This document shows, one piece after another, positions 55,266-64,000 of a DNA stretch of 64,000 nucleotides. The first letter of the stretch is position 1. Every line of letters starts with the position of its first letter. A program made the translations under genes and the position numbers. Under the pieces are notes generated by a model. The model searched no databases. It saw nothing but the letters and a program-made list of their open reading frames with translations, and was not told the DNA's origin. This DNA comes from Maribacter sp. 4G9 (lineage in GTDB: Bacteria > Bacteroidota > Bacteroidia > Flavobacteriales > Flavobacteriaceae): NCBI RefSeq assembly GCF_002742265.1, contig NZ_MDGL01000032.1, positions 1 to 64,000 on the forward strand. Reading direction: 5' to 3'.

Positions 55266-55303
55266 AAAAAAGGGCCTATTTTCGATTAAATAGGCCCTTT
55301 TTT
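55266..55303 (+). terminator. Terminator between nagB and the DigH-like gene
   Basis: Sixteen-bp arms AAAAAAGGGCCTATTT (55266-55281) and AAATAGGCCCTTTTTT (55288-55303) with a 6-base loop are followed by more T-rich sequence (AATTTTT). It lies between the stop of nagB and the ATG of the next gene at 55314. Confidence 0.85.
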
Positions 55304-55313
55304 AATTTTTCCC

Positions 55314-56846
55314 ATGCCCAAAAACTTGTTTGTAATTTTTCTTGTTATACTTGCCAGTTCCTGCGGTGTCTTTACCTCCAATATCCCACAGCCAAAAAAT
55401 GAATTTCGTGGAGTTTGGATTGCCACGGTGGTTAATATCGATTGGCCAAAAAACGGAATGGATTCCGTTGAAAAACAGAAGGAAGACTACCTTAGAATTT
55501 TGGATTTTTATAAAAGCTTACATTACAATGCCGTCATTGTACAAGTTCGTGCGGCAGGTGACGCTTTTTATCATTCGGATTACGCCCCATGGTCCCGATT
55601 TCTTACCGGAAAGGAAGGTGAAAACACCAAATGGAAGGAAGACCCTTTGGCATGGATGATCGATCAGGCCCATAAACGTGGTTTGGAGTTTCACGCTTGG
55701 CTAAATCCCTATAGGGCTACATTTGATTTAAATACCGATATTCTAAGTCCGGACCATGATTTTAACACGAACTCGGATTGGATGGTCAAATACGGAACCA
55801 AATATTATTATAATCCCGGATTGCCGGAGGTACAAGAAAAACTGACTTCAATTATAAAGGAACTGACCCTCGCATATGATATTGACGGGATTCATTTTGA
55901 TGACTATTTCTATCCCTACACCATTAAGGACGAAGTGTTTAATGACAGTATCACCTTTTACAACTGTTCCCAACCGCAGCAGTCTTTGGCCGACTGGCGG
56001 CGCAGCAACGTGGACAGCCTCATTAGAAAAAGCTATGCAACAATTAAGTATATCAAACCGTGGGTATCTTTTGGGGTGAGTCCGTTTGGCGTATGGAAGA
56101 ACAAGTCTACGGACCCACGGGGATCCGAAACCCAGGCGGGTCAAACAACTTATGAAAACCTATTTGCAGACCCCTTACTTTGGATGGAAAAGGGGTGGCT
56201 TGATTACATAGCCCCTCAAATTTATTGGAGTTTGGACCTTCCTGTTGCCTCCCATAAAACCCTTGTGGATTGGTGGGCAAAAAATAGTGAAAACAGTTAT
56301 GTATATATTGGGAATGGGGCGTACAAAATCCGAAACAATAGCGATCAGGCATGGAAGAATAAGAAAGAATTGCCTAATCAATTCAAGTTGGCACGGCAGA
56401 CCCCAGAGATATCAGGGAACATTTTATTCAGTGCAAAATCCCTGATGGATAAAAATCAGGATGTGGTTTCCTATCTGGGAAGAAAGTATTACAAATGGCC
56501 GGCCTTAACGCCCGAAGTGAAGAATGGCTACGAGGAGCGTTTAGAAAACGTCAACATTACCGGAAAAGTACAATCACCAGATTTTGTGACACTGACATTG
56601 GACCCTAAAAATGCAACTCAATATGTAATCGTGTATAAATCGGGGAAAAAAAATACCTCGGAATTAAAAAGTAAAAAACTTTTGGACAAGATTTTTGTTC
56701 CTACCGGATCAAACCAAGTTCAAATACCAAAATCGGTTCTAAAAAGAAATGATTTTGCCATCACTTTTTTGGACCGATATGGACGTGAATCTCAACCAAC
56801 AATCATACATTTAAATCAAATACCGGGGTATGGCAGAAAAAGATAA
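55314..56846 (+). CDS. GHL10 (DigH/YddW-like) family 10 glycosylhydrolase lipoprotein
   Basis: This 510-residue predicted lipoprotein (lipobox LASSC) has a (beta/alpha)8 GHL10 domain over about 25-390. Motifs are EFRGVWIATVVNIDWP, YNAVIVQVRAAGDAFY, GLEFHAWLNPYRA, DIDGIHFDDYFYPY carrying a probable acidic catalytic residue, and FGVSPFGVW. The E. coli member DigH cleaves denuded glycan strands of peptidoglycan. The C-terminal 100 residues look like an added beta-sandwich. The ATG is only 11 bp past a terminator and has no purine-rich ribosome site. The downstream permease gene overlaps its 3' end by 17 bp. Confidence 0.88.
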   Translation: MPKNLFVIFLVILASSCGVFTSNIPQPKNEFRGVWIATVVNIDWPKNGMDSVEKQKEDYLRILDFYKSLHYNAVIVQVRAAGDAFYHSDYAPWSRFLTGKEGENTKWKEDPLAWMIDQAHKRGLEFHAWLNPYRATFDLNTDILSPDHDFNTNSDWMVKYGTKYYYNPGLPEVQEKLTSIIKELTLAYDIDGIHFDDYFYPYTIKDEVFNDSITFYNCSQPQQSLADWRRSNVDSLIRKSYATIKYIKPWVSFGVSPFGVWKNKSTDPRGSETQAGQTTYENLFADPLLWMEKGWLDYIAPQIYWSLDLPVASHKTLVDWWAKNSENSYVYIGNGAYKIRNNSDQAWKNKKELPNQFKLARQTPEISGNILFSAKSLMDKNQDVVSYLGRKYYKWPALTPEVKNGYEERLENVNITGKVQSPDFVTLTLDPKNATQYVIVYKSGKKNTSELKSKKLLDKIFVPTGSNQVQIPKSVLKRNDFAITFLDRYGRESQPTIIHLNQIPGYGRKR

Positions 56847-58095
56847 GGGCGCATGGGGATGGGTCCCCATTTTATATTTCACGCAAGGTCTGCCCTATGT
56901 TTTGGTGGTGACGGTTTCGGTAATCATGTACAAACAATTGGGCGTAAGCAATTCAGACATTGGGCTGTATACCAGTTGGTTATACCTCCCCTGGGTGTTG
57001 AAACCGCTTTGGAGTCCTTTGGTAGATCTTAAAAGTACCAAACGAAAGTGGTTTTTGGCGATGCAACTGCTCATCGCCATTGCCTTGTTGGGGGTAGGAT
57101 TGAGCATACCCACCAACATGTTTTTCATAACGACCCTCGCCTGTTTTTGGATGGCTGCATTTGCATCGGCGACCAATGACATCGCTTCAGACGGGTATTA
57201 TATGCTCGGACTAACCGAAAAAAAGCAATCCTTTTTCGTAGGCATGCGAAGCACCTTTTACCGTTTGGCCATGGTTACAGGAGAAGGATTGATAGTCATT
57301 TTAGCCGGATTTCTAGAAAACAAATATGGAGACAACTCAAAAGCATGGAGCATCACAATGATTGCGGCGGCCGTCCTAATGCTGCTATTGACCCTCTCTA
57401 ATTTTTTTGTTACCCCAAAATATGAATCGGTAACGGCCTATGTAGCCGAAAAACCGAAAAGCTTTTTGGAAGTATTCAGCACCTTTTTTCAGAAGAAAAA
57501 TATAGGTATTGCTTTGGCCTTTATCCTAACATACAGGCTAGGGGAATCCCAATTGGTAAAGATGGCGGCCCCGTTCATGCTCGATAGTCCTGAAAAAGGC
57601 GGCCTTGGCTATTCTACAGAGCTTATTGGAACCATTTTTGGTACGGCAGGTGTCATCATGCTTTCCATTGGGGGCATTTTAGGGGGTATCTTGATATCCA
57701 GGGACGGACTCAAAAAATGGATGTTCCCTATGGTTCTTTCTTTAAATCTCCCCAATATATTCTATGCCATGTTGGCGATTACGAAAACAACACATGTGGT
57801 TCCTGTCACCGCTACTGTTATGTTCGAAAAGTTTGGGTACGGATTTGGTTTTGCTGCTTTCCTAATGTATCTCATCTATATTGCAGAAGGTAAATCCAAA
57901 ACCAGCCACTATGCCATTGCTACAGGTTTTATGGCCTTGGGTATGATGCTTCCGGGAATGATTAGTGGTTATGTGCAGCAATGGTTGGGCTATGACGGAT
58001 TTTTTATTTGGGTCGTAATCGCCGCATTGCCTTCCCTGATTTTATTAAAATACATTACTTACCCGCCAGAATTTGGTAAGAAAACCGATAACTAA
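56830..58095 (+). CDS. AmpG-like major facilitator permease
   Basis: This 421-residue inner-membrane protein has about twelve transmembrane helices. It fits the MFS AmpG/SLC33-type permeases: GWVPILYFTQGLPYVLVVTVS at the start, VLKPLWSPLVDLKSTKRKW (loop 2-3 motif) and YLIYIAEGKSKTSHYAIATGFMALG. AmpG imports GlcNAc-anhydroMurNAc-peptides into the cytosol. Its location between a murein glycan hydrolase and a NagZ-type GH3 strongly supports this role. The gene overlaps the hydrolase gene by 17 bp and precedes the GH3 gene by 1 bp, so they are co-translated. Confidence 0.88.
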   Translation: MAEKDKGAWGWVPILYFTQGLPYVLVVTVSVIMYKQLGVSNSDIGLYTSWLYLPWVLKPLWSPLVDLKSTKRKWFLAMQLLIAIALLGVGLSIPTNMFFITTLACFWMAAFASATNDIASDGYYMLGLTEKKQSFFVGMRSTFYRLAMVTGEGLIVILAGFLENKYGDNSKAWSITMIAAAVLMLLLTLSNFFVTPKYESVTAYVAEKPKSFLEVFSTFFQKKNIGIALAFILTYRLGESQLVKMAAPFMLDSPEKGGLGYSTELIGTIFGTAGVIMLSIGGILGGILISRDGLKKWMFPMVLSLNLPNIFYAMLAITKTTHVVPVTATVMFEKFGYGFGFAAFLMYLIYIAEGKSKTSHYAIATGFMALGMMLPGMISGYVQQWLGYDGFFIWVVIAALPSLILLKYITYPPEFGKKTDN

Positions 58096-58096
58096 C

Positions 58097-59659
58097 ATGA
58101 AGTCGTTACCTAATTATAATGAAGCCAAAAACACCTTAAGTACTGCCGAAAAAATTGGACAGTTCTTTATGCCCGCGGCATTCATTAATGATACCGAAGA
58201 AGAAATCCGTGCCTTGGAAGACGTGATCAGGAATCACGGTATTGGGGGCATTTGCTTTTTTCATTCCAGGGCCAGTGCGGCAACCAATTTCGAGGGAAAA
58301 AAAGAGGTCATTCGGAATGAGGAAAGTTTTGAAACCCTTAAATCATTGATAAAGAGATATCAGTCGGCATCAAAATACCCCCTATTTATTGCCATAGATG
58401 CAGAATGGGGCTTGGCTATGCGTATCGAAAATACACCACAGTATCCTTATGCGATTACTTTAGGCGCATTTAGTGGAAAGGAAGAACTCATATATGAAGT
58501 TGGGAAGAACATTGCCCAAGACTGCTTGGCAGCAGGCATACATTGGAACCTTTCTCCGGTAGTGGATATCAATAATAATCCAAACAACCCCGTGATCGGT
58601 TATCGGTCTTTTGGGGATAATCGAGAACAAGTAACGCAAAAAGCTTTGGCCTATATCAAGGGAACTGAAAGTGTTGGCGTGTTGACCAGTATCAAACATT
58701 TTCCGGGACACGGAGATACTTCGGTGGATTCCCATTTGGGGATTCCGATAATCGATAAATCGAAGAAGGAACTTTTGGAAAATGAACTCTATCCCTTTCA
58801 AAAAATAATATCGGAAGGAATCGATGCAGTTATGGTGGGACATTTGACCATTCCGGCTTTGGCGAAAGGCAAGACTTCACCCGCCAGTATTTCCCGTGAA
58901 ATCAGTACCGATTTCCTACGGGGCGAAATGCATTTCAAGGGAGTCGTTATTTCCGATGCCTTAAATATGCATGCCGTATCAAAGAATTATTCGGTGCCAG
59001 GTGAACTGGAATGGCTCGCCTACCAAGCTGGAAATGATATCCTTTGCTTTGCCGAACATGTTAAAGAAGGTATTGAAACCATCGCGAAGAATAGTACGGA
59101 AAAACAGTTGGAAGAAACCTTTGAACGGGTATGGAAGCTCAAGGAAAAGGCCATGGGAAATCCATACCATGATAAATTTACTGAACTATCCAAAAGCGCA
59201 GCATTGAACAGGAAAATCGCCGAGGAAAGCATTACGTTATACCACGGAAACGAGGCCGACATCAATACTTTCAGCAAAAAAAACTTCTGTACATTTACTT
59301 TAAAGCAACCGAAAGGAAATCCTTCACAAGAGGAAATACTTTCTTTTTTGGAAGCATCAAAACTGGAAATTAAGGATGAACAGGATATTCTTTTGCTCCT
59401 GACCCCACCCAAGGTAAAGCCTGCGAACAATTTTGGTTTTCTAAAAGCCGAAATCGATTTTATCAATACCCTACTTGAGGAAAAGAATGTGGTGCTCTAT
59501 CATTTTGGAAATCCGTATTCATTGAAACTTTTTGATATAAAAAAATCCTTGGCCACTGTGTTGGTCTATCAAGATTTTACCGAATTTCAGGATGTGGCCA
59601 CGGAACATTTCCTGGGAAAAATAAAGGCAAATGGAAAACTTCCGGTATCCCTAACTTGA
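58097..59659 (+). CDS. nagZ: Cytosolic GH3 beta-N-acetylglucosaminidase (NagZ-type)
   Basis: This 520-residue protein lacks a signal peptide and begins at the ATG 58097, 1 bp after the permease gene (an in-frame TTG at 58073 would only add an overlapping extension). It has GH3 signatures of NagZ: FIAIDAEWGLAMR, NLSPVVDINNNPNNPVIGYRSFG, KHFPGHGDTSVDSH near residue 198 and VVISDALNMHAVS with the nucleophile. About 170 C-terminal residues beyond the minimal NagZ length resemble a GH3 C-terminal domain. It would hydrolyse GlcNAc from imported anhydro-disaccharides, giving anhydroMurNAc for AnmK, whose start codon overlaps its stop by one base. Confidence 0.92.
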   Translation: MKSLPNYNEAKNTLSTAEKIGQFFMPAAFINDTEEEIRALEDVIRNHGIGGICFFHSRASAATNFEGKKEVIRNEESFETLKSLIKRYQSASKYPLFIAIDAEWGLAMRIENTPQYPYAITLGAFSGKEELIYEVGKNIAQDCLAAGIHWNLSPVVDINNNPNNPVIGYRSFGDNREQVTQKALAYIKGTESVGVLTSIKHFPGHGDTSVDSHLGIPIIDKSKKELLENELYPFQKIISEGIDAVMVGHLTIPALAKGKTSPASISREISTDFLRGEMHFKGVVISDALNMHAVSKNYSVPGELEWLAYQAGNDILCFAEHVKEGIETIAKNSTEKQLEETFERVWKLKEKAMGNPYHDKFTELSKSAALNRKIAEESITLYHGNEADINTFSKKNFCTFTLKQPKGNPSQEEILSFLEASKLEIKDEQDILLLLTPPKVKPANNFGFLKAEIDFINTLLEEKNVVLYHFGNPYSLKLFDIKKSLATVLVYQDFTEFQDVATEHFLGKIKANGKLPVSLT

Positions 59660-60744
59660 TGAAAAAAATGAAAGTCTATAAAGTCGTTGGAATGATGTCC
59701 GGTACCTCCTTGGACGGCCTGGACCTTGCGTACTGCCATTTCTGGAAAAAGAAAGACCATTGGCAATTTGAGATAAAGGCATCGGAAAGTATTTCCTATG
59801 CCCCAAAGATGCAAGGCGACCTAAGGGACGCTATACATCTATCGGCAGAAAAACTGCTGCAGCTACATAACGAATATGGCACTTGGTTGGGGGAACGGGC
59901 AAAGGAATTTATTCAAGAACAGAACCTGGAAGTCGATTTTATCGCCAGTCATGGCCATACCTCCCACCATCGCCCCGAGCTTGGACTTACCTTTCAACTG
60001 GGTTCCGGTCAACATCTGGCAAATGCCTCTGAACATAAAATTATTTGTGACTTTAGGAGCAACGACCTTGCCTTGGGAGGTCAAGGCGCACCCTTGGTAC
60101 CTATTGGTGACCGTTTACTTTTTAACGAATATGATTTCTGTCTGAATCTTGGTGGCATTAGCAACATTTCCTTTGAATTGAAAGGAAGAAGAATAGCCTA
60201 CGATATCGGGCTAGCCAATATGATATTGAATTATATTACGAGAAAAATTGATTTGGATTATGATGAAAATGGAACACTTGCTAGGTCGGGCACCATTATT
60301 CCAACGATGCTAAAAAAACTGAACGAACTATCTTACTACCTTCTGCCCCATCCCAAGTCCATTGGGTATGAGTGGTTCTTGGAGGAAGTGGTGCCCATCG
60401 TGGATGAAACCAAAGATAGCACTGAAAATCTGCTACATACGGCCGTACATCACATTTGTGAAAAAATTGCCCAACAAGTGGCGTTAAATGCCAATAAAAC
60501 CAATCAAAAATTGTTTGTCACCGGAGGAGGGGCCCTAAATACTTTTCTTATTGAAACTTTAGAACAAAAATTGGATTCTAAAATTGAAGTGGTAGTTCCA
60601 GAGAAGATATTGATAGAATTCAAGGAAGCACTTGTTTTTGCCTTTATGGGAGTACTAAGGTCTGAAAGGGAAATCAATGTGCTCAAAACGGTAACGGGCG
60701 CCCAAAGGGATTCATCCAGCGGTGTGATTTTCTTACCCAATTAA
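59659..60744 (+). CDS. anmK: Anhydro-N-acetylmuramic acid kinase AnmK
   Basis: This 361-residue cytosolic ASKHA kinase cleaves the 1,6-anhydro ring of anhydroMurNAc and phosphorylates it, giving MurNAc-6-phosphate. Motifs are VVGMMSGTSLDGLDLAYC, GHTSHHRPE, LGGQGAPLVPIGDRLLF with the catalytic Asp, LNLGGISNIS and FVTGGGALNTFL. The ATG at 59659 overlaps the upstream stop (TGATG), so it is translationally coupled. Its product is the substrate of MurQ at 51572. The next gene starts 44 bp later. Confidence 0.95.
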   Translation: MKKMKVYKVVGMMSGTSLDGLDLAYCHFWKKKDHWQFEIKASESISYAPKMQGDLRDAIHLSAEKLLQLHNEYGTWLGERAKEFIQEQNLEVDFIASHGHTSHHRPELGLTFQLGSGQHLANASEHKIICDFRSNDLALGGQGAPLVPIGDRLLFNEYDFCLNLGGISNISFELKGRRIAYDIGLANMILNYITRKIDLDYDENGTLARSGTIIPTMLKKLNELSYYLLPHPKSIGYEWFLEEVVPIVDETKDSTENLLHTAVHHICEKIAQQVALNANKTNQKLFVTGGGALNTFLIETLEQKLDSKIEVVVPEKILIEFKEALVFAFMGVLRSEREINVLKTVTGAQRDSSSGVIFLPN

Positions 60745-60788
60745 AGTATTTTCACTAAATTTCTAATCTAAACAGATAATTCCTAAAA

Positions 60789-61049
60789 ATGTCCGACAAA
60801 CAAAAGCAAGCTAGCGCATACTGGAAAGAAAACGTCAAATATCTCTTCATCCTTTTGGCAATTTGGTTCTTAGTATCGTATGGGGCTGGAATCCTATTCA
60901 AGGATGCCATGGATTCAATCAAAATAGGAGGTTTTAAGCTAGGTTTTTGGTTTGCACAACAAGGTTCTATTTACGTTTTTGTAATCCTCATTTTTGTTTA
61001 TGTAAGGCTCATGAACAAATTGGACAAGAAATATGGGTACGATGAATAA
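60789..61049 (+). CDS. DUF4212 small subunit of a sodium:solute symporter
   Basis: This is an 86-residue protein with two transmembrane helices (about 16-38 and 54-77) and a conserved opening KQKQASAYWKENVKYLFILLAIWF plus a VSYGAGILF segment, the DUF4212 family. The family always sits directly upstream of an SSF-type symporter gene, and is thought to be its small partner subunit. Here the symporter begins 50 bp later. Confidence 0.92.
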   Translation: MSDKQKQASAYWKENVKYLFILLAIWFLVSYGAGILFKDAMDSIKIGGFKLGFWFAQQGSIYVFVILIFVYVRLMNKLDKKYGYDE

Positions 61050-61099
61050 AATGACCCTAGATACCCTATAAATAGAAAAATCAATCAAACCAAACCATT

Positions 61100-62794
61100 A
61101 TGAGCGTTCAAATATGGACCTATCTTCTTGTCGGAATTACCTTCGCCTTATATATAGGCATCGCCATTTGGTCCCGTGCAGGTTCCACTAGGGATTTTTA
61201 TGTGGCTGGAGGCGGGGTTTCACCTTTGGCCAACGGTATGGCAACGGCCGCAGATTGGATGTCCGCAGCTTCTTTCATCTCCATGGCCGGCATCATTGCC
61301 TTTGCGGGATATGATGGTTCTGTTTATCTCATGGGATGGACCGGTGGATATGTACTTTTGGCGCTATTATTGGCTCCTTATCTTCGGAAATTTGGAAAGT
61401 TCACCGTACCAGATTTTATAGGAGATCGCTACTATTCTAAAACTGCCAGGATTGTGGCCGTAATCTGTGCCCTCATAGTTTCATTTACCTATGTTGCCGG
61501 ACAAATGCGTGGGGTCGGCGTAGTATTTTCCAGATTCTTGGAAGTGGATATCAATACCGGGGTCATCATAGGAATGGTCATCGTACTTTTTTATGCGGTT
61601 TTGGGAGGGATGAAAGGTATAACCTATACCCAAGTAGCACAGTACTGCGTGCTCATTTTCGCATTTATGGTGCCCGCCATATTTATTTCAATTCAGATGA
61701 CGGGCAATCCTATACCTCAATTGGGAATGGGGTCGAAACTAGCCGATGGCTCTGGAACGTATTTAATGGATAAATTGGACGGACTATCCACGGAATTGGG
61801 CTTCAACGCCTATACCAACGGCTCTAAATCCATGGCCGATGTATTTGCCATTACTTTGGCCCTTATGGTGGGTACAGCGGGGCTGCCACACGTTATTGTA
61901 CGCTTCTTCACGGTAAAAAGAGTCAAGGATGCAAGAAAATCGGCCGGACTGGCCCTGTTACTGATTGCAATACTCTACACTACCGCACCTGCAGTTTCTG
62001 TATTTGCAAGGACCAATATGATCAACACGGTCAACAACATGGAATATAGTTCTATGCCGGAATGGTTTACAAAATGGGAAACTACAGGTCTTTTTCAATT
62101 CGACGATAAGAACAAGGATGGTAAAATACAGTATGTAGCAGATAAAAGCACCAACGAACTTTACGTAGATCCCGATAGCATGGTACTGGCGAATCCTGAA
62201 ATAGCCAACCTACCTGCATGGGTCATCGCTTTGGTCGCAGCCGGAGGTTTGGCAGCTGCCTTATCAACTGCCGCTGGCCTTTTGTTGGTTATATCCTCTT
62301 CAGTATCCCATGATCTTATAAAAAAAGTATTCAAGCCCAATATTTCGGATAAAGGGGAACTATGGGCCGCACGTCTTGCGGCCACCGTGGCCGTGGTCAT
62401 TGCAGGATATTTTGGCATTAATCCACCCGGTTTTGTTGCGGCTGTGGTCGCCTTGGCCTTTGGATTAGCGGCTGCCTCGTTTTTTCCGGCAATTGTTCTG
62501 GGTATTTTTTATAAAAAAATGAATAAGGAAGGTGCAATAGCCGGAATGGTTACGGGCACGCTGCTGATGTTGTTCTATATGACCAAATTCAAGTTCGATT
62601 GGTTTGGCGGGGGTACACCAGAGGATTGGTGGTTTGGAATTTCGCCGGAAGGTTTTGGCAGTATCGCCATGGTCGTTAATTTTATAGTATCTATTGTCGT
62701 CATGAAGTTTACGCCACCACCACCTGAAAATGTACAGGAAATTGTGGAGGACATACGGATTCCAAGCGGATCCGGAGAAGCCAGCGGTCATTAA
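61100..62794 (+). CDS. Sodium:solute symporter family transporter (acetate/ActP-like)
   Basis: This 564-residue inner-membrane carrier has about 13 transmembrane helices of the SSF (LeuT-like) fold. The opening YVAGGGVSPLANGMATAADWMSAASFISMAGII and the TYVAGQMRG segment match the VC_2705/ActP-type group. A soluble-loop insertion at about 317-360 (KDGKIQYVADKSTNE) divides the last helices. Given the DUF4212 subunit before it and acs after it, the likely substrate is acetate or another short carboxylate. Confidence 0.9.
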   Translation: MSVQIWTYLLVGITFALYIGIAIWSRAGSTRDFYVAGGGVSPLANGMATAADWMSAASFISMAGIIAFAGYDGSVYLMGWTGGYVLLALLLAPYLRKFGKFTVPDFIGDRYYSKTARIVAVICALIVSFTYVAGQMRGVGVVFSRFLEVDINTGVIIGMVIVLFYAVLGGMKGITYTQVAQYCVLIFAFMVPAIFISIQMTGNPIPQLGMGSKLADGSGTYLMDKLDGLSTELGFNAYTNGSKSMADVFAITLALMVGTAGLPHVIVRFFTVKRVKDARKSAGLALLLIAILYTTAPAVSVFARTNMINTVNNMEYSSMPEWFTKWETTGLFQFDDKNKDGKIQYVADKSTNELYVDPDSMVLANPEIANLPAWVIALVAAGGLAAALSTAAGLLLVISSSVSHDLIKKVFKPNISDKGELWAARLAATVAVVIAGYFGINPPGFVAAVVALAFGLAAASFFPAIVLGIFYKKMNKEGAIAGMVTGTLLMLFYMTKFKFDWFGGGTPEDWWFGISPEGFGSIAMVVNFIVSIVVMKFTPPPPENVQEIVEDIRIPSGSGEASGH

Positions 62795-62829
62795 GTATTA
62801 ATAATTTTAGTAGAAATCAGAATTTAGCA

Positions 62830-64000
62830 ATGAGTAACTATCACATCAAACACTTAGAGGAATATTATCAAGTTTATAGAAAATCGGTCCGTAATCCTGA
62901 GGCCTTTTGGGAAGAAATAGCCGAGGAGCATTTTGTATGGCGAAAACGATGGGATAACGTGCTGAGTTGGGATTTTACAAAACCCGAAATTAAATGGTTT
63001 GAAGGTGCCCAATTAAATATTACCGAAAACTGTATCGACCGTCATTTGCCCACACGGGGCAACAAAACGGCCATTCTTTTTGAGCCCAACGACCCAAAAG
63101 AAGAAGCCGAACATATTACCTACAGACAGCTTCACGAACGTGTGTGCAAAATGGCCAATGTGCTCTTGGAAAAAGGCGTGAAAAAAGGTGACCGTGTCTG
63201 CATTTACCTGCCCATGATTCCCGAATTGGCCATTTCGGTATTGGCGTGTGCAAGAATCGGTGCCATACATTCCGTAGTGTTTGCCGGTTTTTCATCCAAT
63301 GCCCTTTCAACAAGAATCAATGATTCCGATTGTAAACTGGTGATTACTTCGGATGGTTCGTACAGAGGTTCCAAGACCATCGATCTAAAGGGAATTGTGG
63401 ATAAGGCCTTGGAAGGGTGTCCTGGAGTAGAAACCGTATTGGTAGCCAAACGTATCCATAGTGAAATAGAAATGGTTCCCGAAAGAGATCATTGGTTACA
63501 ACCTCTTTTGGACGATGCTTATGGCGATAATGTAGCCGAAATCATGAATGCGGAAGACCCACTGTTTATTTTATACACTTCAGGTTCCACAGGGAGACCC
63601 AAAGGAATGGTGCATACTACGGCGGGTTATATGGTCTATACCGCCTATACCTTCAAAAATATATTTCAGTACAGGGAAGATGATGTGTACTGGTGTACGG
63701 CCGACATTGGTTGGATTACGGGACATTCCTATATCGTCTACGGGCCTTTGGCCAATGGCGCTACTACAGTAATGTTCGAAGGGGTGCCATCTTACCCTGA
63801 TTTTGGCAGGTTTTGGGAAGTGGTTCAAAAACATAAAGTAACCCAATTCTATACGGCACCAACGGCCATTAGGGCACTTGCCAAGGAAAATCTCGATTTT
63901 GTTGAAAAATACGATCTATCAAGCCTTAAAGTATTAGGCTCCGTGGGTGAGCCCATCAATGAGGAAGCATGGCATTGGTACAATAACAACGTGGGCAAAA
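62830..64000 (+). CDS. acs: Acetate-CoA ligase (acetyl-CoA synthetase), 3' end cut by window
   Basis: The first 390 codons are present, starting at ATG 62830; the C-terminus lies outside the window. The product activates acetate with ATP and CoA to acetyl-CoA in the cytosol. Motifs are FWEEIAEEHFVWRKRWD near the N-terminus, YLPMIPELAISVLACARIGAIHSVVFAGFS, the A3 motif ILYTSGSTGRPKGMVHT, WCTADIGWITGHSYIVYGPL, FYTAPTAIRAL and LGSVGEPINEEAWHWY. It follows the symporter gene by 35 bp, giving an uptake-plus-activation operon. Confidence 0.96.
   Translation, partial: MSNYHIKHLEEYYQVYRKSVRNPEAFWEEIAEEHFVWRKRWDNVLSWDFTKPEIKWFEGAQLNITENCIDRHLPTRGNKTAILFEPNDPKEEAEHITYRQLHERVCKMANVLLEKGVKKGDRVCIYLPMIPELAISVLACARIGAIHSVVFAGFSSNALSTRINDSDCKLVITSDGSYRGSKTIDLKGIVDKALEGCPGVETVLVAKRIHSEIEMVPERDHWLQPLLDDAYGDNVAEIMNAEDPLFILYTSGSTGRPKGMVHTTAGYMVYTAYTFKNIFQYREDDVYWCTADIGWITGHSYIVYGPLANGATTVMFEGVPSYPDFGRFWEVVQKHKVTQFYTAPTAIRALAKENLDFVEKYDLSSLKVLGSVGEPINEEAWHWYNNNVGK

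Overview
The window reads as a chromosomal segment of a marine-type Flavobacteriaceae (Bacteroidota). The evidence is a SusC/SusD pair, a sulfatase, a type IX secretion (T9SS) type B sorting domain on a giant repeat protein, BshA for bacillithiol, moderate-to-low GC, and Bacteroidota promoters (-33 TTTG, -7 TAnnTTTG). No tRNA, rRNA, CRISPR array, insertion sequence or prophage was recognised. Two genes are cut by the window: a GC-rich membrane/exported protein at 1-244 and acs at 62830-64000.

Layout. 0-8 kb: lipoproteins, an OmpA-like protein, bshA and an exported GH3/serine-hydrolase fusion. 7.7-12.7 kb: a minus-strand operon running amidase, MCE/MlaD protein, membrane Fe-S protein, CCG-domain Fe-S protein and a conserved small protein. 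lptD and ridA diverge from it. 16-19 kb: GlcNAc-kinase-like gene, gap and pfkA. 19-28.4 kb: tamB, with tsaD, rsmE, a DUF4159 gene, an AI-2E-family permease and a methyltransferase diverging from it. 28.8-41.4 kb: a polysaccharide-utilisation-like cluster of SusC, SusD and two FG-GAP/VCBS lipoproteins (one with a c-type heme motif), facing a sulfatase and an esterase. 41.6-50.2 kb: one 2865-residue secreted protein of about thirty SprB-like repeats. 50.3 kb: a soluble aldose dehydrogenase.

51.5-60.7 kb holds the most coherent system: a murein-sugar recycling locus. It has a DeoR-type regulator with murQ, a divergent nagB fused to a PIG-L/LmbE deacetylase domain, then a tightly coupled operon of a DigH-like glycan hydrolase lipoprotein, an AmpG-like permease, a cytosolic NagZ-type GH3 and AnmK. 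Together they could release, import and convert anhydro-muropeptide sugars to fructose-6-phosphate. No separate nagA is visible, and the fused PIG-L domain is a candidate replacement. The deoR/nagB intergenic region carries two 16-bp direct repeats that look like operators. 60.8-64 kb is an acetate-type uptake and activation operon: DUF4212 subunit, sodium:solute symporter and acs.

Several genes (lptD, tsaD, the THUMP-like methyltransferase, possibly tamB) appear to use non-ATG starts. For tsaD this is supported by a promoter that covers the only upstream ATG.
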